In this document: one piece after another, positions 1 through 10,461 of the stretch | Position numbering within the stretch: position 1 is the stretch's first letter | Layout of the letters: each line of letters starts with the position of its first letter | NCBI GenBank assembly: GCA_036936605.1 | Contig: JAUPFV010000002.1 | Coordinates: 218,537,546-218,601,545 of the forward strand | From: Limnanthes douglasii subsp. nivea | Lineage: Eukaryota > Streptophyta > Magnoliopsida > Brassicales > Limnanthaceae | Direction: 5' to 3' | Length of the DNA stretch: 64,000 nucleotides | The notes under the pieces: generated by a model | Database searches by the model: none | Seen by the model: the letters and a program-made list of their open reading frames with translations, nothing else | What the model was told of the DNA's origin: nothing | Position numbers and translations under genes: made by a program

Positions 1-57
1 GCCGGGGAAGTATTCACCCGGCGGGTGAAAATTGTTGAACCGGCGGGGAAGGGTTAA
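1..57. repeat. GC-rich palindromic minisatellite, 3' side of the PMD gene
   Basis: The first 57 bases hold the unit TTCACCCGGCGGGTGAA plus degenerate versions (CCGGCGGGGAAG). The unit is an 8-bp inverted repeat around a single central G or C. The same unit forms a larger cluster at 2,428-2,790 inside intron 1 of the PMD gene, so the gene is bracketed by it. The cluster probably continues left of the window. Confidence 0.7.
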
Positions 58-326
58 TTTTTTAAAAAAAAAATGGACCAACTTATAACATGTTTTTTTT
101 TAAAACTTAAATTGGTTAAAACTATAACATGTTTTGCTTGTTTAAGACTAGAATGTGAATGGGTATATTGATTGAATTAGATAACTTAAATTAAACGACA
201 AGAACGAACTATAATTAAACAAACACAAAATTTTCTTAACTTCAAAATAAAATACAACAACAAAGTTTTTAAAAAACAAAACTAACCCAAATGTCAACAA
301 GTTTAAACGTAAGGTAATGTTCACAA

Positions 327-3012
327 CTAGAACAACAAGCATATAAAAAATCCAAGCATAATAATAAGAAGCCACGGTGCGGTAAGCTCCATAATCTTCC
401 TCCCAAAAACCACTATCTCGTCATTCGAGTCGTCTAACGCCCGAATACGATTAATCGTATTCACCACATCGACCGCCGACGTCTCCGTAAGAACCCGAGG
501 TGTGATATTAAACCACTCATACTTCTTCACGTACGCCTTGTACTGGGGGGACGAGGTGTGAGTACTCCCTTCCAAAGGCCTCAAATACCTATCGATCACG
601 TATAGGTGCTCCCTCCAGTGCGTCCAATGCCTAACCTGAACCGCATACCGAAGATGGTCTCCTCTACCAAGACCGGTTCTAGCAACGAGGGGGTCGAGCG
701 GCTTTTCTTGGATCCAACCGAACTGGCGCATCACTCGGTCGGGGTGATATGCCTCGCTCACCATCATTAAGCGAATAGGGTTTCGGTACAACCCTATTGC
801 CTGCTCCGGCCATACCTCACGGACATCCTCGTAAGGTCGGAAAATAACCTACAAAAAAAAATATTTACACGTCAAACATTTTATATAAAGTAGATGTATT
901 TAAGTAAACGTATAAAAAAAACTTACATCCCTTTCTCCTTGAGCCGCAATGATCTCACGGTAGTACAGCTTCCCCCGAGCTAATGATACCGGGATCTTTT
1001 TCGGCAACCACGCCAGCATCTTCGGATCCGTCGGGCTATAACCACTGTTGACTGGCGCGCGGAAGACGGGGAAGTGGTCATAGACCCAACACTCGAACAA
1101 GGCCGAGAAGCCGACCAAGGTCTTCAAGGAGTGCTTCGAGATGCCTCTCAAACTCTTGTACAGCCACACCAACGCACAAGTCCCCCATGCGTACTCACCA
1201 ACCTTCTCTAAGTCGTCGAGGTGGTGGAGGAAATCGCACTGGATGTTCTTCTGGCTCGTGTTGGTGAAGATAGTACACCCGAGGAAGAACAAGATATATG
1301 CCCGAGCTGCTGCCTTCTTCATCTCCGGAGTGCAGGCGGCGTTGGAATCTAAGTACGCTTCCCCTGAGAATGTGGTCCTAAGCCACCGGAGGCCGAACCC
1401 GCTCCTGTCATGCGCCTCCATTTCCTGCTGCACATCAGCAGCCGAAACTCCCAGCAGATCGGCATACCGTGCATACGTCGCCTCTAGCGGATCAGGCCTA
1501 AAGAGGTCAATAATTCCCCCCTCAACCGGGAGGCCCGTAATCACATACACGTCGTCCAGTGTCAGCGTCATCTCCCCAAAGGAGAACTGGAACGTGTTGG
1601 TCTCCTGGTGCCACCTCTCACCGAAGACCTCCGCCAACTGGACGTGGTTGTTGAACCTCGGTAAATGCCGCATCAAGGGCCAAAATGGTGTCTGCTCCAG
1701 GTAAGCCCTAACCCCCAGTTGTTTGCTAAGGTCCCACTGACCAAGAAAACCATACTTCGACTGCACCGTAATGCCCGAGCGCGCCTGTAAAAAAAAATCA
1801 AAAATAACTACAATGTTAAAAAATGAATTTAACTAAACAAAAAAATAATAAATTAATTAATTTACATCGTTTTTGAAGGCGTAGTACGCCTCGTGCTGCG
1901 CATACTCGGGGAAGAGAAGCACACTATTTTGGGATAGGAAAATATTTTTCCATCCCTCCGCATCGGTTGGAGGCCCTTCGGCACGGACCTCTCTTCGAGG
2001 TGGTGGCAATGGGACCTCCGCTTCCTCCTCCTCCGTATCCTTCTCCTCCTCGTCCACTAGGGCACGCCGCGGTCGGGTGGGGAGCATCTCTCGTGGAGGA
2101 GAAGATCATCGATGGGGGGCATCCCTGGTGGCATCGAATTTCCGATGCCGCAACGATCGCTCGGTCGGGTCCTCGCGCTCCTCGCGCTCCTCGCGCACCT
2201 TGCGCACCTCGCGGTGGGGGCGAACACGCTCTGTCCGATCCCCACGTTCCGGCCTAGCGGCGACCACCGGCCGTCGGCTACTACCTTCACCTTTTCTTGC
2301 CGCCTTGGCCGCCTTCTCCTTGGTTAGGCGAGGTGCTTCGTGTTGTCTGCAAAACATGTGAGAAAAAAGTTAGAAGAACATAAAAAATATACATAAAAAT
2401 GTACACGAAAAATTAGACGAACAGGTCTTCCCCGCCGGTTAAGGTATTTTCACCCGGCGGGTGAAAACTAAAATAATTAATTTTGAGTTTTCACCCGCCG
2501 GGTGACAATTATTCACCCGGCGGGTGAAAACAAAATACTAATTATTTTAGTTTTCACCCGTCGGGTGAATCGGGGTCAACCCAGCGGGGACCAAGAACAA
2601 CTGGGTTTTCCCAGGTTCCCCCGCCGGGTGAATGGCCTACACCCCGGCGGGTGAACGTGGGAAAACCCAGTTGTTCTTGTTCCCCGCCGGGTGAATGGCC
2701 TACACCCCGGCGGGTGAACATGAACACCTGCAAAAAATTGGCTCCCGCGCCGGGTAACCACCAACTGACCCGGCGGGGGAACCTCGATTCAGCCATTGAC
2801 GACTTCTCAAAAGCTCCAAAATCTACCTAAATCAGCCACAAACAACCTAACCTAGCATACCCTAGCATAACTAGACAACTATAAACAACATATAACACCA
2901 AATCAGCCACAAACAAACCTAATCTAGCATCAAAATAAAAAAACCTAACCTAAACCAAATATAGAAAGAAAGTACATTCAAGAGTAAAAACTTACTCTTT
3001 TCCTTTGCCCAT
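327..3012 (-). CDS. Plant mobile domain (PMD) protein, four exons, one in-frame TGA
   Basis: Exons on the minus strand: 3012-2996, 2346-1866, 1784-927 and 848-327. Introns are 2995-2347, 1865-1785 and 926-849, all GT..AG. The spliced length is 1,878 nt, exactly 626 codons, and phase is kept at every junction, so I trust the model. It starts MGKGKE. Exon 2 is low-complexity and Arg/Glu-rich, then Pro/Glu-rich. Exon 3 is the conserved core (YGFLGQWDLSKQLGVRAYLE, then a TLDDVYVITGLPVEGG block) typical of the PMD, also called aminotransferase-like, family seen in MAIN/MAIL proteins and in many Mutator-like transposons. Exon 4 ends in a hydrophobic segment (LLIIMLGFFICLLF) that could be a tail anchor. 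TGA at 2108-2106 interrupts the charged linker; a CGA to TGA change would explain it. Function unknown: either a host PMD gene or transposon cargo. Confidence 0.75.
2347..2995 (-). other. Intron 1 of the PMD gene
   Basis: A 649-bp intron with donor GTAAGT (2995-2990) and acceptor TTTTGCAG (2354-2347). It is much longer than the 81- and 78-bp introns downstream because it contains the GC-rich repeat cluster at 2,428-2,790. The remainder is AT-rich, with short direct repeats of AAATCAGCCACAAACAA near 2,830-2,920. Confidence 0.7.
2428..2790. repeat. Palindromic CACCCGGCGGGTG minisatellite inside an intron
   Basis: About ten copies of CACCCG(G/C/T)CGGGTGA and its degenerate forms. Superimposed are a 61-bp direct repeat (units starting near 2,622 and 2,683) and a perfect 22-bp inverted repeat, 2,592-2,613 against 2,658-2,679, with two palindromic units between its arms. 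The cluster is GC-rich against an AT-rich background and could fold into strong nested hairpins in DNA or pre-mRNA. Confidence 0.85.
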
Positions 3013-3238
3013 TGTAGTTCTTGACTTGTTGTTGATGTGTAGAGATCTTCAGATTTGAATTTGGGGCTGATTTTGTAAGATTGCAAAAGTTTGGAGTTTG
3101 GAGAGGTTTTAGGGTTTTGGGGCTGATTTTGGGTTGGGGCTGTTTTAGAAGTGGGAATGGTTAGTGTTTAGGTTTTTGACTTAGTAAAAAAATGAAGGGT
3201 TTTTTGGGTATTAGTTTGGGGCTACTTAAATTTTTTAT
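3013..3238 (-). promoter_or_regulatory. 5' flank of the PMD gene
   Basis: This is the sequence directly upstream of the inferred ATG at 3,012. On the minus strand it has AAAACCCTAAAACC-type and CCCCAAAAC repeats and a C/A-rich leader before the ATG. I see no clear TATA box at a normal distance. It is the only candidate promoter region for the gene. Confidence 0.35.
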
Positions 3239-3294
3239 GGGTATGGTTAAAATTGGGGCTGGTTAGCCAATTGGGCCCCAATTTAGCCATACCC
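3239..3294. repeat. Inverted repeat upstream of the PMD gene, candidate transposon terminus
   Basis: The arm at 3,239-3,259 (GGGTATGGTTAAAATTGGGG) is inverted at 3,275-3,294 (CCCCAATTTAGCCATACCC) around a 15-bp loop rich in GGCC/AATT. The outer end, read outward, would give a terminus starting GGGTATGGCTAAATTGGGGC. PMD genes are often carried by Mutator-like elements, so this may be the element's end. The partner end would lie left of the window, so the call is unproven. Confidence 0.35.
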
Positions 3295-3350
3295 TTTAAT
3301 AAATAGATACGAATTAAGATAAAATTTCCCGCAAAATATCAGTGTATTTT

Positions 3351-3603
3351 TGTTTGGGACCTTACGAAGTCTTTCTTCTAGAGCTTTTTTCAAATCGTCG
3401 CGGGATTTTTAGATTTTCAGTGATATTGTTCCACCTCCGCTCTTTTATTTCTATATAAGTAGTTGTGCCGATGTTATTACTATTCTCGACCACGTAATAT
3501 TTTTGTATCAGTTTCACTTATCTTTCGTATCTCTTCGGGGTATGCCCGAGGTATTTGTATGAACTCTATATTTATTTAAATGTTTTTTATCCACCAATAA
3601 AAA
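3351..3603 (+). mobile_element. 5'-truncated LINE or other retroposon with 18-bp TSD
   Basis: A 253-bp insert ends in an A tract (3,599-3,607). It is flanked by direct repeats AAAATATCAGTGTATTTT (3,333-3,350) and AAAATATTAGTGTATTTT (3,604-3,621), which differ at one base. A long TSD plus a poly-A tail is the signature of target-primed retroposition. The 3' end (a GGGGTATGCCCGAGG hairpin, then GTATTTGTATG and AATAAAAA) resembles plant LINE 3' UTRs but not the 3' end of the LINE beginning at 3.74 kb, so it is another family. It has no coding capacity. Confidence 0.8.
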
Positions 3604-4146
3604 AAAATATTAGTGTATTTTAAATTTCAAATATAATAATCAAATCAAATAATTTTGAATTTTAAATCCTAAATGATTTTCAGATTTCAAAATTAACAAC
3701 AACAAACAAGTTACTTTTAGGTAAAATAAATTGGCCTAATCCAGTGCCATCCAAACCTGCCCTCCAGACCAACATCACTACTCCATTGTCGTTCACACGA
3801 TTAGCTTTTTGTCATCACAGATTCTAAGACTCAATCTCATCCCTGTTCCTAACTCTTTTTCAGAATCCTATCCCGGCAGAAATAACAGAGGACACGTTAT
3901 CTCTTGTGCCTCCAAATCTCACATAACCCTGGCTGTCCGGCCAGGCACTCCTCTAGTATAAAGTGTTGCTCACTGTCATAACTTTACCTCTCGTTTTAGC
4001 CGTGGCAGCGCCTCTTCCATTCCGACCCACCACCTAGCGGAATATGTTCCGATTGTCAACATCCACCATCATGTTGATGCCCAGAAAACCCGATGACCAT
4101 ATCTTGAGCTAATGTTATCGCCAGCCCCCAAAATACCCTTGCACCC

Positions 4147-4850
4147 ATGGTTATCGAAAGAACAGATAATATCCGAATTGACAATGACATCCTATTCTTC
4201 CCAGCAGATGCTCTTGCAGGTGACAAGGAAGAATGGGCTAAATGTCTCTCAGGATACTTCATTTCCAAGAGGCGTGCCGTTACGCATGTTCAGTCTCTGG
4301 CCAATCAGATCTGGGGAACCTATGACCTTCAAGAATGCAAGCCGACTCATTCAGGGCACTACTTTTTTAAATTCTCCTCGGTTGAAAATGCTACGCAAGT
4401 ACTAAAAATGAACCTTGGTTCTTTAGTAGCCAACCTGTGTTTTTAAAGCGATGGGAGCCAATTAAGACCCTGGAGAAAGGCGTTAAATGCCATACCCTTA
4501 TGGGTGAAGTTTCATGGCATGCCCCACGAGCTCTGGTCTGAAAAGGGTCTTAGTATCCTTGGGAGTTATATTGGGACCCCAATTTATGTGGACAACCAAA
4601 CAGCAAGCCACCCGAGGATCAATTTTTCCGGAATCTGTATAAGCATGCAAGCATCGGCCGCTTTCTCGCCCTCAATAACAATTAGCTGCCTCGACAAAGA
4701 GCACATCATTCAGGTGGAGTTCCAAGGCTTGCCTACCATTTTCTCCAGACGAACCTCATTTGGTCATGTTGTTGCGGCCGACCTGCAGCCAGTTGATCAA
4801 TCCCATGCGATCCCTCTCCATCAAAGACCAAGAAAATAACCTACGAATCT
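4147..4850 (+). pseudogene. LINE ORF1, DUF4283-like, frameshifted
   Basis: The N-terminal part reads ALAGDKEEWAKCLSGYFISK and then HYFFKFSSVENATQVL, as in DUF4283 proteins (the gag-like ORF1 of plant L1 LINEs). Frame slips near 4,400 and again near 4,490 interrupt it. The block FLKRWEPIKTLEKGVK lies between the slips, and LWVKFHGMPHELWSEKG with the TASHPRINFSGICI segment follows. The expected C-terminal zinc knuckle is degraded. In the family this protein binds RNA in the retrotransposition particle. Confidence 0.8.
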
Positions 4851-5138
4851 GACCACCCAGTAAAAGACCTCTCAGACTCAAGTTACATCGACTCCACCCC
4901 TCATAATATCGACAACATCCGCCCCATGACGAACAGATCCGGTTGGACCAAAAGTTTGGTGATTGTAAGCAATAGCTCTGCGGCTGGCTGGATAGGACAA
5001 GACGATAGAGAACCCTCATCTACTGAAATTACTTCACCGAGAATGCTAACCATAATTAATTTGGTTAAAAACAGTATGTACGGGGAATCCCCCATGATGT
5101 ATTAATCTTCTTTGAACCTCTAAATCAATTATTATATT

Positions 5139-8100
5139 ATGCGTATTGCTAGTTGGAATGTGAGGGGTTTAAATGACCTCATGCTTCAAAAAGACTTTCG
5201 TGACTTTGTTTTCACTAATAGCATTAATGTTATTTTCCTACTTTACACTAAAATCAGCAGTGATAACGTCCCTATTATTATGAAAACCATGCTGTCGTCA
5301 TGACAATTTATCACTAACCATAATTACCACCACTATGGGCGCATTTGGATTGTTTAGAACCTGAGCGTCTATACCATCGCCCTTAATACTGTCACCCATC
5401 AGCTTTTGCATTGTAGTATTAATTGGACCTCTAAGAACCTAACGCTTAAGCTTGCGGCAGTCTACAGTTTTAATGACCTTTCGGACCGCTAGTCTTTTTG
5501 GAATGAACTTTTCTCCATTGCTCAGATCAATTTCCTTGATATGTGGATTTTTATTGAGGATTTCAATGCTATACGAAACCCCCATGAGAGAACTGTTGCA
5601 TAAAACCGCTGGAATAACTCTATCTCCTTCTTTAACGACTGTTGCCGCTTTTGCATCCTGGATGACCTTCTTATCACGGGCTTCCAATTCTCCTGGTCGA
5701 ACTGTTAAATTGATAACCCTATATCATCTAGGATTGACAAAGCCCTGGTTAATAGTCGTTAGGATGAGTCCTTTCCCAACTCTTTTGCTCACCTAGATCT
5801 TCCCCGAACTTCCGACCATCCCCCATTATAATTTACCTCACCACCCCTTTCTCAACCACTCCCAAACCCTTCAAATACTTTAATATGTGGAAATTTTACC
5901 CTAACTTCCCAAGCATTATCGAAGCGAGCTTGAATCTCCCCTATAAAAAAACCCCATGAAATCCATTGTCGCTAAGATTTCTCGATTTATTGCCTCCTTT
6001 AACAAAAGGGAGTTTAGTAGCCATAGAGTTGAGGAGGCCCATGTTTCTCTTGCCCAGGCCCAACAAAATATGGGTATTAACCCGTCCGATCTTCCCTAGT
6101 CGCAAAAGAGAGGGAGGCTGCCAAAACATACATATTTTACAACCACGCGGAGGAATTTTTCTTCACACAAAAATGTAGAGAAACTTGATTAAAGTTTGGA
6201 CATAAAATATCCAAATTTTTCCATAATAACATTAGAGCCCTTAAGGCCCGAAACAAAATCTTGTCCATCACCACCTCTAATGGTTGTAATAGCACCTACC
6301 AAAAGTCATCTCAGATACTTTTCTCAACAACTTAGGCCCGAAACAAAATCTTGTTCATCATCACCTTTAATGGTTGTAATAGCACCTCCCCTAGAGTCAT
6401 CTGCACCGCGTTCAAGCAATTCTTCCTCAAAGGGAGGATGAACCCCGACTGGAACCAAATTGTGATTGTGCTTATTCACAAGACTGATTCTCCTTCTTGC
6501 CCATCTCATTTCAGATCCATATCCAGTTGTAATGTTATCTACAAAATTGTCTCCAAAGTCCTCACTAATATAATCAAGCCCACCCCCATTTCCTTAATCA
6601 ACCCCTCCCAAATTGACTTTTGTCTCGGGGAGATCCATCGCTGATAAAATCCTCCTCACCCAAGACCTAATTCATGACTACCAAACCAACCGCAAGGGCA
6701 CAAGATGCACCCTCAAGATTGACCATATGAAGGCCTTCAACAATATCAGATGGGAGGTCGTCCTGGACATCCTCATTTTCATGGATTTTCCTATCACCGT
6801 GATCAACTAAATTATCCAATGTATCACTACCCCATTTTACTCTATTTGCATAAATGGTACGCCTTCCAGCCTTTTCTAGGAGGACAAGGGCCTTCGCCAA
6901 TGGGAACCCATCTCCCCTTATATTGTTGTTATTGTCATGCAGGTACTTTCTAGCATTCTTCATAAAAAAAGTCAGGATCCCTCTTTCAGATTTCATTAGA
7001 AATTCCATAAGCTTAAAAATCATTAACCTCTACTTCGCGAATGACCTCGTGATTTTCTATCGCGCAAATTCTCAATCCATCAATCTCATTCTTGAAGGGC
7101 TAATGGAATTCATCGCCCTCTCCGGTCTTCAGTTAAACACGAACAAAAACCAAAACTACTTCTCGGGTACCTCTCCCTCTACTAAAGCTATAATCCTGAA
7201 CCTATTAGGTTTCAACAAAAGAACCTTACCGATCAAATATCTATGAGTCCCGCTGATCACCTCCAGACTCACTTACAATAACTGCAGACCTTTGTTCCTC
7301 AAGGTCACTAACCGTATTTCTTCTTGGACGTCCAAGCACATATCCTATGCCGAGAGGCTTCACTTTATCAAATCCATTTTTTTGCCCAGCCAGGTTTATT
7401 GGTCCTCCATTTTTATTCTTCTGGTCAGAGTACTTAATGAGCTCTCTCAACTCCTTAGGAGATTCTTTTGGTCGGGCTTAGGGATGAAGATTTATGGGGG
7501 CAAGATTTTCTAGGACAAGATCACCGTGCCCTTTGAGGAGGAGGACCTTAGGATCTGAAACCTAAATTTTGGAATCAGGCGGTCGTCCTGAAGCTCTTCT
7601 GGTCCATATTAACGAACAACAAATTTTTTATATGAGCCCAGTGGACTCGAGCATAGAAGATCAAAACCAAAAGTCTTTGGACCCTTCATTCGTCTTCTAA
7701 CGGTAGTTGGGGTTGGAGAAAGGTTCTCAACCTGAGAAATCAAGTCGAGGACCTCTACAAAGTGCTTCTCGGGAATGGAAGCAACACTTCAATTTGGTAT
7801 GACCCTTTGCTTTACCCAACATCCATCAAAAATCGTTTTGGCCCAAACATTACAAATTTGGGTCGCCTTCGAAATATATCCAAAGTTCCCGACCTTCACT
7901 GCAACGGTAGATGAGTTTGGCTTTTCCAAGCTAGGGCCCCATGCAGGCGAATGCAACCCCACCTCAATGAAATTAAAAGCTCCATTAATGCTCTCCTTCT
8001 ATTTCCGATTCTGACGATGTCTTCCTTTGGATCCCTAACACGTCCAAACCATAATTTACGATAAAAAGCACTTACTCCACCGTCAGACCGACAAGAAACA

Positions 8101-8553
8101 TAATGTCATGAGCCTCTCTTGTATGGAAAAAAAATACTCCATTCCATACATTTTATCATCACATGGATGGTCATCCATAACAAGCTCATGACCCGGGACA
8201 AACTTATAGATTGGGACATGGACACCCTTTCAGAGGTCATCATCTACTTCAATTTCCCTGAAACGCTGGAACATCTCCTCATCCACTGCCTTTACTCCTC
8301 ATCTATATGGGATCATATTACTAGAAAGCTCCTCATCGACTCAACACCCACCTCATGTGATATCAGTGTTATTTATTCAACTTTTGTACGTATTTTTTTT
8401 CTAAACGTAATCAAATTGAAAACGAACTTACTATGGATTTGCTGGCATCACCTTAAATGGTATCGAGAATATCGCCTTCGGTTATCGTTTTTAAATTCTC
8501 ATACTTATCAAAGTGTTTTTCATTTAATTTTGTTGGAGGAAACAACAAACTAA
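5139..8553 (+). pseudogene. LINE ORF2: endonuclease, reverse transcriptase, zf-RVT, decayed
   Basis: It starts at ATG 5,139 with MRIASWNVRGLND, the conserved apurinic-endonuclease-like start. Fragments of the RT follow from about 6,380: the ALIPK-like segment IVIVLIHKTDSPS, then MKAFNNIRWEVVLD (palm) and, at about 7,017-7,150, the active-site region IINLYFANDLVIFY, where the family FADD motif reads FAND (codon 7,040-7,042). A zf-RVT-like C-terminus (FIITWMVIHNKLMTRDKL, then HLLIHCLYSSSIWDHI) lies at 8,150-8,330. Several frameshifts and stops break the frame, and a 90-bp tandem duplication sits at 6,244-6,392. ORF2 would nick target DNA and prime reverse transcription; this copy cannot. Confidence 0.85.
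6244..6392 (+). repeat. 90-bp tandem duplication inside LINE ORF2
   Basis: The block starting AGGCCCGAAACAAAATCTTG at 6,244 recurs at 6,334 with few mismatches over 59 bp. The period is 90 bp, exactly 30 codons. It lies between the endonuclease and RT parts. Confidence 0.8.
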
Positions 8554-8801
8554 TAAAAGCATGTTTGTCGGTTCAAATCCCACAGATTAATAAAAGCATG
8601 CTTGCCCGTCCAAATCCCTATTCTTAGGGTAATTGTTGTTCAAGTGATAATTAAATATTCATTTTAATGGCAACCGCGTCGCTGTTTTTAGTTACGTTAC
8701 GATAAAATTCTATCCTAATTGCATGTCGGTGTAATGGCAAGTTGTTGTCATTCACCATTTTTTTTTCTTTCGGTTCCGTTTAATAGTTTACCAAAAAAAA
8801 A

Positions 8802-9229
8802 TTAATATAATTATTATAAATTAAATGTTATGTGTAATTTTGGTTGAATAAAATAAATTAAGATATTTATACTATACTATAGATGAATTTTTTAAAATAT
8901 TTATTTAATTTGTTTTTGTTATATATTTTAAAATAGTAATTAGATCTTTTAATATTGTTAAAAGTGTACAGATCTGATATATTGTTTTAATATATTTTAT
9001 TATATCGTTAAAGATGTTGGAATTGTTTATGGCAATCTACTAATAACCAATCAATGTGACACTTATTATCAATAACCATGTAAGGTTTGATAAAGTACGG
9101 ATAAACCAATTAGTGATAAATGAGTATTTACCTATAATAATTTGGTAGTTCGAAATGTTCTATAATCGTTTTTATTTCTCCTCTTTTTTGTTTTTTAAAA
9201 TGTCATATATTTTAAATTATAACTTCAAA
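8802..9229. other. AT-rich spacer, no feature seen
   Basis: About 430 bp between the LINE poly-A and the tandem repeat region. It is strongly AT-rich, with no open frame or recognisable element in either strand. Confidence 0.5.
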
Positions 9230-9770
9230 AAAAAATCGAAAATACTATTGGTTTTGTTTTTTAAAACGAACAAAACTGGATCTATGAAATATATTTTTTG
9301 ATTTTTAGTTGCATAATTACATGTAATTGGGTTGCGAAATAAATATAGAAAAAACAAATGTGTTCTAGTTACGAAATTTACGTGCAATTTTGTTGTTAAA
9401 AAACACTTGTATTCCATTTGCGGGATTATATGTAATTTGGTTGCTAAAAACCAATTCTGTTTCAATTACGTAATTACATGCAAATGTGTTGCATAAATAA
9501 GAAAAGTAGTTGCAAAGACAAGATTTTGGTTGCTAAATAAGTCTGAAGGTAAGTGTGAGTTGGGTGTGAAACAACTGGATTTTTTTTAGTTGCGAGAATA
9601 TATCAATTTATGTATTAAAAATATTTTAAAATAAAATGGATTGTGTTCGAGTTAAGTAAACACGTGCAATTTGGTCGCGAAAGTAAATTGAAAAAACCAC
9701 TATATTCGAGTTGCAGAATTACGTGTAATTTGGAATTGGGTTGCGAAATTAGTTCGAAAAAAGAACTATA
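9230..9770. repeat. Diverged tandem array, ~75-80 bp period
   Basis: The phrase GTTGCGAAATTACGTGTAAT followed by TTGGTTGCGAAA and an A-rich stretch recurs in degenerate form about every 75-80 bp (near 9,307, 9,369, 9,423, 9,470, 9,666 and 9,715). The copies vary greatly in sequence, so the array is old. There are no CRISPR-like spacers and no coding signal. Confidence 0.6.
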
Positions 9771-9796
9771 TTTTTGGATTTTTTTAGTTATGGTTT

Positions 9797-9823
9797 GATA
9801 TATATATATATATATATATATAA
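9797..9823. repeat. (TA)n microsatellite
   Basis: An uninterrupted TA/AT run of about 26 bp inside direct repeat copy 1. The matching place in copy 2 (about 14,873) has only TATATG, so the run expanded in copy 1. Confidence 0.9.
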
Positions 9824-10461
9824 TTTTGAACGTTAAAAATAACTAATTGTTGAGTTTGTACGTGTTTGTGTGCCCGATGAGTATTGCTCAAAGAATTTAT
9901 GTTCCAAATGGGTTTTAGTAAACTTCAAAATCCAGGTGGTTATTCGTAATTTAGTTTATACTATGTTGGTTATCAATAACTTATTCGTTATTCAAATATT
10001 ATTTCTACAACTGTAAATAACAAAATAAAATTAAAATATATATGTAATTAATAAAACCATAAAAATAAAACCACTGAATAATATATAATAAAAATATTTG
10101 ATACAATAAAATCACATAACAAAATAAAAAATTCCACACAATATAGATTACTAATTCATCTAATATTTTGATTATTGAGATCTTGAACCATGAAAACGGA
10201 AGGTGGTGTTGGAAGGTGTAGGATTTGTAGTTTGTGTTGGGAGAGTGAAAATATCATGCATAAAACCGTTACAAAATCACTACAATTTGAACGCATAAAT
10301 TTAGTCGAATGAGAGAAATAAAATATTTAAATTAAAATTTTGGCATATTTATTTAATATATTTTTAAAATTTGGCTAAAGTATTTTAAATAATTTATAAA
10401 CTCTTTCAATATAAATCGATTTAAGAGTTTTAAAATACTTGTTATATTTATTTGGTATATA

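Larger units (their letters stand above)
3740..8801 (+). mobile_element. L1-type LINE, near full length, decayed
   Basis: Order is 5' region, ORF1 (DUF4283-type nucleic-acid binding protein), ORF2 (endonuclease, reverse transcriptase, zf-RVT region), 3' UTR and an A9 tract at 8,793-8,801. This is the standard layout of plant L1 elements. Both ORFs carry multiple frameshifts and stops, so the copy is dead. The 5' boundary is approximate and I could not find a convincing TSD. A related but shorter copy lies at 26.1-28.7 kb on the other strand. Confidence 0.85.

Noticed and set aside
1141..1704. 187-codon plus-strand open frame opposite the PMD gene
   Set aside because: It is the complement of the conserved PMD exon 3, whose codons, splice sites and family motifs are all on the minus strand.
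2057..2361. Several overlapping open frames on both strands in the GC-rich CTCGCGCTC region
   Set aside because: They arise from the Arg/Glu-rich repeats of PMD exon 2; only the minus frame continuous with exon 1 phase and exon 3 is kept.
2554..2796. Minus-strand frames with FTRRGVGHSPGG repeats
   Set aside because: This is translation of the palindromic minisatellite, which lies inside an intron flanked by good splice sites.
9230..9770. CRISPR-like array
   Set aside because: Repeats are degenerate, spacing is irregular, and the window is clearly a plant nuclear sequence.
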